DNA of 64,000 bases from Anastrepha obliqua (taxonomy: Eukaryota; Arthropoda; Insecta; Diptera; Tephritidae), in contig NC_072892.1 in NCBI RefSeq assembly GCF_027943255.1, positions 166,162,792 through 166,226,791 on the forward strand, read 5' to 3'. Positions within the stretch are counted from its first letter, which is position 1, and the number at the start of each line of letters is the position of its first letter. Below the pieces are notes generated by a model. The model was not told where the DNA came from. It worked only from the letters and a program-made list of their open reading frames with translations, and did no database searches. The translations under genes were made by a program, and so were the position numbers. This document shows positions 22,960 through 34,249 of this stretch, piece by piece.

Positions 22960-24740
22960 TTTAAAGTAAAACTTCTTTTTTAAAAATTATTTGGTTCTTT
23001 AATAAAATATTTTTTTTATTTAAAATAATTAGCTTTTCATTAAAAAAAATGTTTTCATTTTATGCCTTAAAAATTTTTTTTTTTATGGAAATCAAATAAA
23101 ACAACTTCATAGAAAAAAATTAGTTTTCCATAAAAAAAATTTCATAAAAAATTTTCAAAAAATTAATTTCATAAAAAAAAAATTTTCATAAGTAAAAAAA
23201 TGCCTCCGAAAAAATATTTTTTTTTTAATTAAATTCTTTTTAGTTTAAAATTTTTGGTTTTTTCATAGAAATTAAAAAAAAATTTCATAAAAATTAGAAA
23301 ATTTTTTCCATAAAAAAAATATCATAAAAAAATTTTTCTATACAAAAATTTCCTAAAAACATTTTCAAAAAATTAAATTGGTTAAAAAATTTTTTTTTCA
23401 TAAGTAAAAAAGTAAAAAAAAATGCCTCCGAAATCCTTTTTGTTACATTTGTTTTAAATTAAAAAATATTTTGTTTTTTTAATTAAATTTTTTTAACTTA
23501 AAATATTCTTTCTTTTTCTTAAAAAAATTATTTTCTTATATAAATTAAAAAAAATTGTCTTTAAAAAAATTTCATAACAAAATGTTTTCCATAAAAAAAA
23601 TTTCATAAAAATTTTCATAAAATTAATTTCATAAAAAGAAATTTTCATAAGTAAAAAGTAAAAAAAAAATGCCTCCGAAATCTTTTTTGTTATATTTGTT
23701 TTTAATAAAAAATATTTAGTTTTTTTAATTAAATATTTTTAGTTTAAATTTGTTTTTTCTTAAAAATTTTTTTTTCCAAGGAATTAAAAAAAAATGTCAT
23801 AGAATTTCAAAAAAATTTTCCCTAAAAAAATTGCATAAAAATGTTTTCCATAAAAAAATTTCATAAAAATATTTCAAAAAATTAATTTCAAAAAACAAAT
23901 GTGCATAAGTAAAAAAGAAAAAAATGCGTCTGAAATCCTTTTTGATGTATTTGTTTCTAATTAAAAAATATTTTTTTTTTTCTATAAAAAGTTTTGTTTT
24001 TTATAAAAAAAAATTTTTTTTCACAGAAATTAAAAAAAAAATTGATAGAAATTAAAAAAATTCTTATAAAAAAAATTTGATAAAGAAATTTTCAAAAAAT
24101 TATTTTAATAAACAAATTTTCCATAAATTAATTTCATAAAATTTTTTTTCTTTCATAAGTAAAAATGTAAAAAAATGCCTCCGAAATATTTTTCGTTATA
24201 TTTGTTTTTTATTAAAAACTATTTTTTTAGAATTTTTTTTTAATTTTTTTCCATAGAAATTAAAAAAAATTTTCATAGAAATATAAAATTTCATAGGAAT
24301 TCAAAATTTTTTTTATTGAGATTATAAAGATTAAAAAATTTTTTTCATAAAAAAATTTCTTAAAAATGTTTTCGATAAAAAAATGGCATAAAAAATGTTT
24401 TCAAAAAATTAATTTCATAAAAAAATTTTCAAAAAATTAATTTCATAAAATTTTTTTTTCACAAATAAAAAGTGCCTTCGAAATCTTTTTTGTAATATTT
24501 GTTTTTAATTGAAAAATATTTTTATTTTTTAAATAATTTCTTTTTAAGTTTAAATTTTTTTGTTTTGTATTAAAATTTTTTTTAAAAGCCTCTGAAATCT
24601 TTTTTGTTATATTTGTTTTTCATTAAAAAATATTATTTTTTTTAATACATTTTTTTTAATTTAAGGTTTTTTTGTTTTTATTTAAAATTGTTTTTGTCAT
24701 AAGAATTTTTTTCAAATTTCAAAGTTTTTTTAATTTAATT
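22960..24740. repeat. Degenerate AT-rich tandem array, ~250-bp unit
   Basis: The marker TGCCTCCGAAATC(C/T)TTTTTG or a variant recurs at about 23201, 23423, 23670, 23925, 24176, 24473 and 24588. The steps are 222, 247, 255, 251, 297 and 115 bp. Between markers each unit has the same order: TTTGTTTTTAATTAAAAAATA, T-rich block, then TTTCATAAAAA and AAAATTAATTTCATAA phrases. No coding capacity. Homopolymer slippage explains much of the length variation. Confidence 0.75.
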
Positions 24741-26587
24741 TTTTCTAAAATTCTCATATATAAAATTATGCATATCAAAAAGAAAGAAAAACAAAAAGAG
24801 ATTCAAAAATCGGTTTTTAAAATTTTTAATTTTTGGAAGATCTGATATATGACCCCTAAAAGAAGTTGTAATAAAACTGTGTGCGAAAAGATTGATTTGA
24901 TATTTAAATAGTTAGAACAAGCAGATATTTTTTTCTTTTTTAGTTCTTTGCACACGTTAATTTAAATAATTTTTTATTAGATCCTCTATTTCGAGCTTCG
25001 AAGGCCCATGCCTCGATTTCGCAGGCTAACTTCGGTACTTTTTTAATTATAACTCATTCTTAAAAAAAATTGATTTAGTCAAAAACCCAGAAAAAGTAAA
25101 TTTTGTCAAATAGTGTAATAATAAACAAAATTATTTTTAGCACGAAATTTCATGGTTTTACCTTTTTTAATTAAAACAAATTACAAAACGCGCAAAGCTT
25201 TGGAAGAGAACAAATATTTGGCACAAAAAGTACAACTTTCCTTAGAGATGCCCTCCTTCCAGCGCGATAACTATCTATGATTCAATAGATCTTTAGTTCG
25301 AAGTCCATACCTCATTTCAAAATCTATCTATTAAAGAGATCTAATTTCTTAAATTTTATACTTATATTTTACGCTTGTCAATGCCTTTCAATCAATAAAC
25401 TATTTTCGGATATCGAAAGCTAAAGCTTCCGAGACACTCAACTAAGTAATTATATTAATTGCAATGTTTCAATGCTGATGAAAAGAATATCGAGTAATTT
25501 TCTTCTATCTAGCAAATGTTGCTAAGAGTTTTATAATTGCGCAGGGACCCACCCGTATTAGGTGCACACATGCACGCAAGCACATATGCACACATGCATA
25601 GAGCCCAATGTGTCTCACGCCCATATACGTATCCATATACATAGAAAAGAGTGTGCATATGCTTAAAAGCACTTTAGTGCATACATGACAAGACGTGTCA
25701 AAACTTTGTCGCATGCAACAAAATGTGTCAACGTCTCACAGCATATCACGCATAGTGAATGGCTTGACAGCGTAACACGCGAAAGCATAAATTACGTATA
25801 CGACATGACGAACATAATGCAAAACGAGCGCTCTTGTGTGGAGAAAAGTGGAGTGGAGTAGTAGGATGTTGCAGCACATCCTGGAGCGCTGCCACGGCTG
25901 AAGCTAGCATTTGCAATTTGTACTTTTAGCACTGAAACACTGAAATTAAAAATTTCAATTAAACAGCCAACGCCTGTGAACTTACTTTGCTCCCCGCTAC
26001 ACACAAGAAAGTGTCCGTAAAGTATAATTATAAGTAGCAGAGAAGTAGGAAGCAGCTTATGCTTTGAGTAATGCACTTATGTGCCCCTGAGTGCATTTTC
26101 GCGCTCGTAAGATTAGAAATACGGTGACAAGGCAACACGTTAGATGCTGAGGAAGTGAGAGCTTAGGAAATACTCGCATAGAATATTGAAAATGAAAGAA
26201 AAAATGGGTAAGGAAAGACTTTGCACATGGCTTGAAATTCAAGTAGAGGACACTCTTGGAGGACGTAGAGCTCAAAAAAGTTGTGGTTTGCTGGTTCTTC
26301 CTGGTGGTCTGCGTGCATATATTTGAGTACATATCAATTAGTGCTATACAGAGAAAGATTTAAACTGGGGTACTTTATGCTTGCAACATTACTCCCTAGG
26401 CGGCTGGTGGGCAAAGGTAGCGAAAGAATAATGTAGTGATTGAAATATTGGAGTAGGAGAGAATATTTGTATAAGCCTCAATATACTTTTCTTAAGTTTT
26501 AGCGAAAACTCTTGTTTGATGCATGACATCTAAAGAATTGGCTGGAATCACCGGATCAAAACCTTTAACTGAAAGTGGGAAAAAATT
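24741..26587. other. No recognised gene
   Basis: AT-rich then mixed-composition DNA with CA/CATA motifs near 25560-25650. Minus frames at 25792-26332 match nothing known. Confidence 0.5.
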
Positions 26588-26704
26588 TTCACTGATAGCC
26601 AGGCGGCGTTAATTCTTTCACAAAATAGTCGACAACCTCCAAAGTAGTCATGAATTGCCGCACATTGATTAGCGAGATGGCTAAGCCATTTCACTCAAAA
26701 GTAA
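26588..26704 (+). pseudogene. RNase H fragment of a non-LTR element
   Basis: FTDSQAALILSQNS (the SDSQAA catalytic block), then after a frameshift KVVMNCRTLISEM and KVTWV, the segment leading to the WVPGH motif of retrotransposon RNase H. It runs directly into the integrase frame at 26706, giving an abrupt chimeric junction. Confidence 0.6.
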
Positions 26705-26705
26705 C

Positions 26706-27446
26706 ATGGGTTCAGTTGAAAAGGCCAATCAGGATATACAGAATATGCTAATTGCGTGGATGAACGATAACGATACAAATAAATGTTCAGACGGTTTATG
26801 CTTTGTTCCAAGAAGCCTAAATACCACGAAGAAATACGCCAAAGTCCTTATGAAGCCATGTCTGGCGTTAAAGCAAAAAGAGGCGTACCATCGTTTTTTT
26901 TGCCTGGCGAACAAATCGCAAGTATTCAAATCGAAGAACAGCTTGAGGAAACTGTTAATGCTTATAAAAAACAAACTGAGCGGTGGTCATACCGAAAACC
27001 ATATTCAAAAGAAAAATATTGAAGAGGACCTACAATCTACAACGTCTTCACATCAAATTCTGACTGAAAAACACGAGTTGATTTCTCGAATACAAGTCCC
27101 TGATGTCGACCGCGGTCGTACAGATAACCGAAATGTGTAAGCGGTTGCTGTTGGAATAGAAGACTCCGACTTCTATAAACTGACAAATAAAAATGGTACC
27201 CTCAAGAAGGTTTAAACGCGTAATCAGTTCGTAATTTGTGAAGAAAAGTTACTTTCCATAGTTGAGATTTCTTTTCAAGAAATGTCGTTGAGAGAAGCAG
27301 CTGCAGCTAATTCGAGAAGCGGGGGACAAGGCTATAGACGCTGTCATTGCAAAAGGAAGTGTTCTACAAATAAATGCAGTTGTAAATGCAAGGGACTCTT
27401 GTGTAATTCAAAGTGTCATAATAGTTAAAGTTGTTGCAATAAATAA
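26706..27446 (+). pseudogene. KRBA2-like integrase (rve) transposon relic, C-terminal half
   Basis: The reading frame is continuous for 247 codons with only in-frame stops (27138, about 27212, 27426) and local frame disturbance near 26810. It contains MGSVEKANQDIQNML (the GSVERANQ signature after the last catalytic block of KRBA2-like integrases), SPYEAM in a shifted frame, RIQVPDVDRGRTDNRNV, FYKLTNKNGTLKKV, and a Cys-rich tail (CHCKRKCSTNKCSCKC, GLLCNSKCH). As I recall the family, its members contain an rve integrase core used for DNA transposition. The catalytic core is upstream of this fragment and missing. Confidence 0.7.
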
Positions 27447-27807
27447 GTCTAGTCTAGTTAAAGTCTTAGTCATTCCTTTCAGAAAGAGAGGCGAAAAAGT
27501 TACGTTATCCTTGTTTCGTTTTATAGCGACTGAACTACGGAGAAAAAAATATAAATCTCCAACATGTTCAACATTCACCATTAGTGCATGGTGAAGGTCA
27601 ACAGTTACCGGTGTAAGTCAGAAATAAGGGTATTTAGAAAATATTTCGGGCATCAACAAAGCGACTATGTGAATATTGACATTCACCGGTGAAAGTCCAC
27701 ATTCTCCAGATTTCGGTGTTTCACTGTAACATATACACAGAATGCAGATAAATACGTACGATTCGTATTAACGCTGTCTGGAAAAGAAAGCAGAACTATC
27801 GTAAGTA
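27447..27807. other. Short palindromic motifs; possible integrase element end
   Basis: TTCACC and GGTGAA motifs recur: TTCACCATTAGTGCATGGTGAA at 27575-27596 forms a hairpin, and TTCACCGGTGAA near 27680 is a perfect palindrome. They could be terminal sequences of the integrase element upstream, but no opposite terminus was found. Confidence 0.35.
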
Positions 27808-28056
27808 TGGTGGTTAGGTTAGGTTAGGTTAGTATGGTTGCCCAGGGAGTGGGCACACTTGGACGAAGAGAAATTCGTCCTTTGTGATACCATTGTCAAG
27901 GAAGTGAGGAGAGGGGAAGGACCGATGAGGTGCAGGGAGAGGGCGGGGAGAGGTGGTGATGGGAAGGTTAGGAGCGTGCGGATTATGAACGATGACTATG
28001 TTTGCGTCAACCGCTTAATGCTGCTGATGAAACTCATCAGATTTTTAATGTAATGT
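27808..28056 (-). mobile_element. Non-LTR 3' end (family B, copy 2)
   Basis: Inverted copy of the family B 3' end at 9100-9363: the terminal codons, 3' UTR and an AACCT-type tail, which on the plus strand reads GGTTAGGTTAGGTTAG (27812-27827). Severely 5'-truncated, ending at 28056. Confidence 0.85.
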
Positions 28057-28412
28057 AAGTATGGTGACAGGCCACAATTTGCTAGCGGCATACGCATATA
28101 AGAAAGGAATTACAAACAACGATAGCTGCAGATTTTGCAATGAACTGGAAGAGAGGGAAACACTAGAACACCTTCTATATTCTTATGCTGCATTAGCGAG
28201 AACTAGATTAAAATGCTTAGGAGCTTTAGAATACGAGAAGTTAGAATGCCTCTCCGTGTTAGAGCTTCAGAATTTACTTAGATTCGCAAAAGACGTAGAA
28301 GTATTAACAGATGTCTACATCAAAGAAACGTAAAAGTCTAGCTCCATCTGGTAACACTAAGGATCAATTGCTCTATGTGATGGCTTTCAACCAGCCAGGT
28401 CAACCTAACCAA
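28057..28412 (+). pseudogene. Non-LTR ORF2 C-terminus (family D)
   Basis: The frame ends at 28333 and reads CRFCNELEERETLEHLLY (zinc knuckle with the last cysteine changed to Tyr), then ALARTRLKCLG and VLELQNLLRFAKD. A 3' UTR of about 80 bp follows and ends near CAACCTAACC. Same domain as families A-C, distinct sequence. It begins directly at the edge of the family B copy. Confidence 0.75.
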
Positions 28413-28802
28413 AGCTAATAAATTTGAGTTACAAAAATAATGTTTACTTTCAACATAGCTTCTTAACACGTTCGCAGACGTGAATGGCATAGCATTCAAC
28501 TTTTAAAGCCGATTTTTGTTCATTTAATTTCATGTAACCTTAAGTTTTTGTAATTAATATACATTTCAAAGTAATGACCAATTGATTCATTAAGTACTTT
28601 CATATTATTTTATTTTATTTCCGTGTGTTCACAAATTTCCTTAAGCCGGCACGTTGAGTAAACTAGAAGTGTAATACTTGACGTGCATGCTATAGCATCT
28701 AAAGGGCCATTTTTTAGCTATTATCTTTCTTAAACAGTTGGTTTAAACCGCTGAAGTTTTGTTTCGCTGTCAAACATCTTCAGTTTGGTCTATAATTTAA
28801 CC

Positions 28803-30473
28803 ATGAATCGTCTTACAAACGAACCGCGCTTGCAAATCATTGAATTTTATTACAAAAATGCGTGTTCTGTTAAGAAAGTTTAAAGTCGAAAAATTGTGTT
28901 CAGCGGCGAAACTCAGTTTTGGATCATTTGGATGAAGATCAGCCAGAAGATTTGCAAGAGGTACCAATGTATCCAGAAAAGGTCACAGTTTGGTGCGGTT
29001 TATGGACTGGAGGTATCATTGGACCGTACTTCTTCAAAGATGCTGCGAATCGTAAGGTAACTGTGAATGGTGAGGGCTACCGTGAAGTGATATCCAACTT
29101 TTTTTTGCCCAAAATGCAAGAGCTTGACTTGCATGACATGTGGTTTCAGCAAGACGGTGCCACATGCCACATGCCCCACGGCACGCATAACAATGGACTT
29201 GTTGAAAGGCGAGTTCGGTGAACATTTTATTTCACGTTCGGGACCTGTTAATTGGCCACCCAGATACTCAGATCGTGCGATGTAACGCCTTTAGAATATT
29301 TTTTGTGGGGCGATGTTAAAGCTCATGTCTATTCAGACAAGCCTGCTTCAATTAACGCATTGGAAGACAACATTAAAGCATTTATATGTGAGATACCGGC
29401 CGAAACATTGGAAAAAGTAGAGCGATCATTTTATGTTAATGAAGGTATATTTAATTCTTTGACAAGAGACGTTAGCTCAGGCGTGCCATAAGGTTCTTTG
29501 TTGGGGCCAATTCTCTATAACATCTTCTTAGCTGATTTCGTCGACCCACCATTAAGTTCTGAAATTAATAATTGCGATATCAAAGTGCTCATATACGCAG
29601 ATGATATAATTATATTGGGATCTCACCAACGCATAACCAAAGCTAATGAAGCCGTTAACTCATACCTAAATGAATTAAATACATACTTTCACAAATGGAA
29701 ACTAAAACTAAACTTCAATAAAAGCGAAACAACTATTGTTAAAGGAATACGTAAAAACTTATATCCAAATGCTCGTAGTTATCAGCCTCAAATTAAAATA
29801 AATGGACTCAGCATAAAATACAAAGAAGAAATCAAATACTTGGGCATAATTTTGGATAGCAAATTCACCTTTGTAAGACATATAGATTTCATTTTGACAA
29901 AAGCAAAAAAAATGTTCTTTAGCTATTGTAATTTATTAAGAAGGCAGAGTGGGCTATCGAACTGTATTAAAATAAATATTTACAAACAAATAATTAGACC
30001 AATCATATCTTATGCTCATCCGATATGGTTAAACATTTCGTCGAGCCAAATGGAGAGACTCAGACGATTTGAACGATATGTTTTAAGAATTTGTAGCGGT
30101 CTTAACCGCCAACCTTACAGAAGTGGTACTTTTCGGAAAAGAGTTTCTAATAAAAGTTTGTATGAAAAATGTAAAATGTCACGCATAGACTTTTAAAATT
30201 ATGCCAAAGACATTCCAAATAATAATGATAATCTATTATATAATCAAAAGAAAAATAAGTTTTAAACTCCTAGATAAATACAAATGTATGTTAGGATAAT
30301 GCTAAATAATCTAATATTATCATAACTTTGTAAACTCCTATGTTAAATTGATTTTGGGCAATAAATGAAATGAAATGAAATTGGAAAGAGTATGCCAAAA
30401 TTGGACTAAGCGGATGGACCATTTGAAGCGCAGTCGCGGTCAACATTTGCATCAAATAATCATCAAACATTAA
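28803..30473 (+). pseudogene. mariner transposase relic, split by insertion
   Basis: It starts MNRLTNEPRLQIIEFYYKN at 28803 and jumps to VFSGETQFW (the FSDEAHFW block with the aspartate changed to Gly). It continues KVTVWCGLWTGGIIGPYFF and MWFQQDGATCH (second aspartate). The third block, VTPLEYFLWG, has Glu where PLDYFLWG is usual. At ETLEKV the frame is interrupted by a retrotransposon and resumes at 30381 with VCQNWTKRMDHLKRSRGQ, ending at TAA 30471-30473. Two catalytic residues are lost, so it was probably dead before or soon after the second insertion. Confidence 0.85.
29420..30380 (+). mobile_element. Jockey-like retrotransposon, 5'-truncated, inside mariner
   Basis: A 961-bp copy flanked by a 12-bp target duplication with one mismatch (TTGGAAAAAGTA at 29408-29419, TTGGAAAGAGTA at 30381-30392). 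The tail is (AATGA/TGAAA)n at 30360-30380. The coding part is the RT palm and thumb: SSGVP, a TAA in place of Gln, GSLLGPILYNIFLADF, LIYADDIIILG (catalytic YADD), KYLGIILDSKFTF, QIIRPIISYAHPIW, ending at 30196. Apart from that stop and the 5' truncation the frame is clean, so it is younger than its host mariner. Clade (Jockey versus relatives) is approximate. Confidence 0.85.
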
Positions 30474-30763
30474 ATTATATGGACTGTACAATCGATTTAA
30501 ATAAAAATTGCATGAATTTTTCTGGATTTTACGTGTGTTGTTTTGAAAAACTTTCCTATAGCTCTTAAAAAATCACTCTTTATATTTTGTAGAATTCTCA
30601 GAGAGAGCTTATCTTATCATTTCACATTTTTGTCTGAAAATTTCTGTTACTTTCAACAATGTGCATTTAACTGCTTAGACATTTCATTATCTGCTTTAGT
30701 TAGACATTTGAGATTTAAGTGAAAACATCAGTTTTTTGAATTATCGTATAACTTTTTTGAAAA

Positions 30764-31870
30764 ATGAATTCACGTAAGAAACCTACGCGAATTTTGAGAT
30801 TAATTGATGATTCTGATTCAGATCAAGATATAGGTAAATGTATTACGGAAATAATTGGAAATGAAATCAATAAATTTATGGAGAATTTTGTGATAGAATA
30901 TGGAGAATTCAGCGAAAACTCAAGAGAATGTACCCCTAATATATTTTCGTCAAACAATATGGATTTATCAACATCAACATCTTCTGATTCAAAAGATTCT
31001 AATGGCATAAATATTTCAAATGTGAAAGATGAGACAACTACCTTGTAAAATGAATATACTGCAGAAATACAAGACTTTCATTTCGATTGGTCTTCAATGG
31101 GTATAGCTGATGATCTAAAAAACTGTAAAACTCCGAAAGAGATTTTCGGTAAAATTTGGTCTACGGAAATAATGTATTTAAATGTTAGTTGCACAAACGA
31201 ATATGGGAAAAATTTTCTGTCACTATCACGTTCACAGACGAAAAATTGCCGGACAAAGAGTTTCACAGAAACAAATTTTCAATAAATGGAGATATTCTTT
31301 GGCCTTTGTTTGTAGCAGGCTCAAATAAAGACACCTAAAATTTGTTCAAATTGGTCTAACAATCCCTTATATTATTATCCAATTTTCAGGGCATCTATGA
31401 ATGGGCGCAGGTTTGCACAGCTATTGCGTTGCATACATTGTGAATCCGTGCCAAATAATGACAGGCTGTCAAGGCTTTCCGAACTTTTGAAGCTTGTAAA
31501 TAATTCATTTCGAACGGCATACAAGCTTGGAAAAAATTTATCGTTAGATGAATGTATGATGCTGCATCTAGGTAGACTAAGTATTCGGCAATTTATAAAA
31601 TCAAAGAAAAATGAGCTTTGTACGCATGATGGCTCTGCTCTCAATATAGACATATATAGGCAAAGTAACACATGAGGTGCTTTCCTTATCTGTAGTGGGT
31701 TCCGTGGTTATGAGACTAATGGCACCATATTTATCGAAGCGTCATTCATTATTTATGGTCAACTACTTTATAATAGTGTTGGACTGAGCAATCGACAAAA
31801 CTCATACTATTAGAATCTTACGTACCAATCGCAAAATTAATCCGAAAGTCGTAATAAAAAAAAAAAAAAA
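30764..31870 (+). pseudogene. piggyBac-like transposase relic
   Basis: Starts MNSRKKPTRILRLIDDSDSD with an acidic, Ser-rich N-terminal region. After an in-frame stop at 31046-31048 it stays in frame with FDWSSMGIADD, then has FAQLLRCIHCE, DRLSRLSELLKLVN and LGKNLSLDECMM, where the Asp is the first catalytic residue of DDE_Tnp_1_7. A shifted frame follows with MRLMAPYLSKRHSLFMVNYF; the second catalytic Asp (FMDNYY in relatives) is Val (GTC, 31758-31760). ILRTNRKINPKVV comes next; the third Asp and the cysteine-rich C-terminus are not found. The position inside TTAA-flanked termini confirms the family. Confidence 0.82.
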
Positions 31871-32121
31871 ATTGAAGACAGGGCAACGTCTATGTTAGTA
31901 TGTGGAAGCATTCACGTAGCATTCACGTCATCCTAGTTGAAAATTTGATCTATATTGTCGTGGATACTATAACATTCATTTCATATAACGTTAAACTACG
32001 ATGTTCTGACTACTCTTATACTCTGTGTAATCAGATTTTGGATAATACAACTAGTTTCAAAAATAATTGCCTGCCTATTTTCGCAGCTCCCTGAAATTTT
32101 TAGTGTCCGCGAACGTGTTAA

Positions 32122-33436
32122 TAAGCAAAAGCCTGCATTTGAGGCAGCAACACCATTTTTTCTAATTTTCAGGGTCTTCTTGAACCATCCTTCTAAATTC
32201 TTGAACCACCCTTCCTATAATTTCTTCTTTAAAGAAAAGTTTTTTAATGAAATTTCTAAACTAAACTAAAAGAAACTACCAATGAAGCACCCTTTAAATA
32301 GTGCATGTTCATTACTGCAAGGGCAATAGCAGGTTTTAATATACTTGAAACCATACGAAGAAATTACAGCAGCGAAAAAATGAAAAAAATCACACTTTAA
32401 ATGCATGAGCAGCACAAGTAACCGTTAGGGAAAATCAACCCACTTGACAATGATGATGTACTTGTACAGTTATACAAAGCAGCAAGACACTATTATTTTA
32501 CATTTATAAAGGGCTAAGAGGCAGCGATGCAGCGAGGCATAGAGGCCAGAGGCAGGCACATCAGTGAATAGATAAGCGCCCAAGTGCGGCTTCATCTGGG
32601 AAAAAAAGAAAGGACTATGCCAAAGTAAAAATTTGCAAGACCAAAGAACAATAGACACTGAAAGTAAAAAAACAAAATAGTTAAAAAACGAAAACAAAAA
32701 ACCACATTAACCAGATAAAGTTTTGCAAGAAGGCAAATGCGCAATTACGACATGTTTTGTGCCATCGCTGACGCCGTCGCCGTCGCCTTGGCCGCCTGCA
32801 GAGCAGCATAAGTGAAAAAAGAATTGCTTAGCCTGTAAGTGTATGCATATGTAGGTATGTGTTTGTATAGGCTTGTGTATGTGTGTGTGCGCAGGTATGC
32901 GCATGAGCGTCAGTTGGCACATAATGGCGAAATAAAGAATTACTGCACCGCCGGCAAAAGGTCAAGGTTCATGCGCTAACTGCTTAGAAGACGTGACAGG
33001 AAGAAAACATTAAAATACGTAAAAATAACAACAACAGTCATAATAAACAATAAAAATGAAAATGAGAATGCAAATGCGAAAGTAAAGCACAGAAAGTGCA
33101 GAAGGCCAAAGCTGTAAATTAAAATGCGGCAGAGACAATTGAAAGGGGATTTAGTGCCGCAAGCAAATGCTGCACAAATTGAAAAATGAAGATTTTGCCA
33201 CATTTGGAAGAAAACTATAACAGATGCACCATTTTTAAGCAAACAATTTGCTTACAATTTTATTTATTCGCTTTTATGTGCATAATTAAATTTTATTTTC
33301 CTTTTAAGCGCTGAATTTCAACGTTAAAAAACATAAATTGTTTATACTGTGCGCGGCAAAGTAAAGTTTATATCTGGCTCTTCATATTTTTTTTGGTTTA
33401 TTTTTATGCTTTACAAAGCGGTTTTTAGGAAAATAT
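32122..33436. other. No recognised gene
   Basis: A purine-rich block (about 32470-33230) with short CA/TG runs near 32840-32890 and no identifiable coding sequence. It resembles 14.9-15.3 kb in composition. Confidence 0.5.
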
Positions 33437-33439
33437 TAG

Positions 33440-33760
33440 TTCGGGGGGAAAATAAATCCATTTTTTTTGCATAAAATTCAAAACTTTATTTAAGATGATT
33501 CAGAATGTGCGATTTGGGTGAAATATGCACCGTTTTCTTGTAAAATTTGTTAACATTTCAAAGGTGGCTTCGTAGTGCCTCGGTCTATGTCCCTATTGGC
33601 GAAAAATTCTAGTAATCGATTTTCACAATCTTCTCTTGATACTAATTTCTTATGACTCAGGAAGTTTTTCAATGAAAACTAAAGGTGGAAATATCGTGGA
33701 TGCTTTGAAACTTCCCAAACAAGTTCCCGGTGCCATCACACCATTGGTATGTGAGGCACG
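33440..33760 (-). pseudogene. mariner transposase C-terminal fragment
   Basis: The minus strand reads NFLSHKKLVSREDCENRLL, EFFANRDIDRG, KPPLKC and ENGAYFTQIAHSES, the last quarter of a mariner transposase (LPxKWQxxIxxNGAY end). The preceding PHPPYSPDLAPSDYH block is reduced to KHPRYFHL by an indel, so the third catalytic Asp is gone. A TTAGTTCGGGGGGAAAA-like terminus may start near 33438. Confidence 0.7.
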
Positions 33761-34249
33761 TTTCCACTAATACTATAACAATCCTCCACCTCGGTTAATT
33801 CTTTACTGGGACCACAAAAGTATAATTTCTGGGTGGAGCCGCATTTAGGTCTGAAGACACAACAGGTACCTGCGTCCTGGTTCCTCTCCTGCAGGCATAT
33901 GAAGGCTATGCACCGTCGAGAGTCCCAATTACTCCCACTGTGTTTATAGTTGGTTCCAAAGTAAATGAGACATCGGAAAAGTTGCAGTAGTGTTATATTA
34001 ACTCACTACCGTCTAGTCTTCCATACGATACTCTATTGAGTATCTGTGCTTCTTGTCGGTTCGCCAGAAACTGTCTGCCTTCTCTGTTGCTGCATCGATT
34101 TGCCTTCCCAATCAACATGGCGAAGTCGCGTCTTGATCTTACCTGCGAACGTTTGCGCTGCCTATCACTTACCGCTGGTTGCGCACATATCTCGTAAGAG
34201 GGCGCTGGGGTATGGTTGATGAGCCAGGGCTTGTTCCAAGATTGTTGTT
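33761..34249. other. Possible unknown repeat; no gene
   Basis: Composition differs from the AT-rich background (less AT, many short open stretches), suggesting another transposon scrap, but nothing is recognisable on either strand. Confidence 0.4.

Larger units (their letters stand above)
28702..30580 (+). mobile_element. mariner inserted in piggyBac
   Basis: Inverted termini AAGGGCCATTTTTTAGC (left) and the complement of AAGAGTGATTTTTTAAGAGC (right), with TA at 28700-28701 and 30581-30582. Excluding the retrotransposon inside it, the mariner is about 0.9 kb, shorter than a full copy because the N-terminus is joined directly to the first catalytic block. Confidence 0.85.
28467..32117 (+). 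mobile_element. piggyBac-like transposon, interrupted
   Basis: Termini CACGTTCGCAGAC (left) and the complement of CACGTTCGCGGAC (right) are flanked by TTAA at 28463-28466 and 32118-32121, the piggyBac target duplication. Subterminal CATTCACGT-like motifs occur at both ends. Without the 1.88-kb mariner inserted in its 5' non-coding part the element is about 1.77 kb. Its transposase is decayed. Confidence 0.88.

Noticed and set aside
27812..27827. TTAGG repeats as interstitial telomere sequence
   Set aside because: They are the reverse complement of the family B 3' tail and are attached to that element's UTR.
33761..34249. Cys-containing minus frame as a gag-type zinc knuckle
   Set aside because: The cysteine spacing does not fit CCHC knuckles and the frames are broken.
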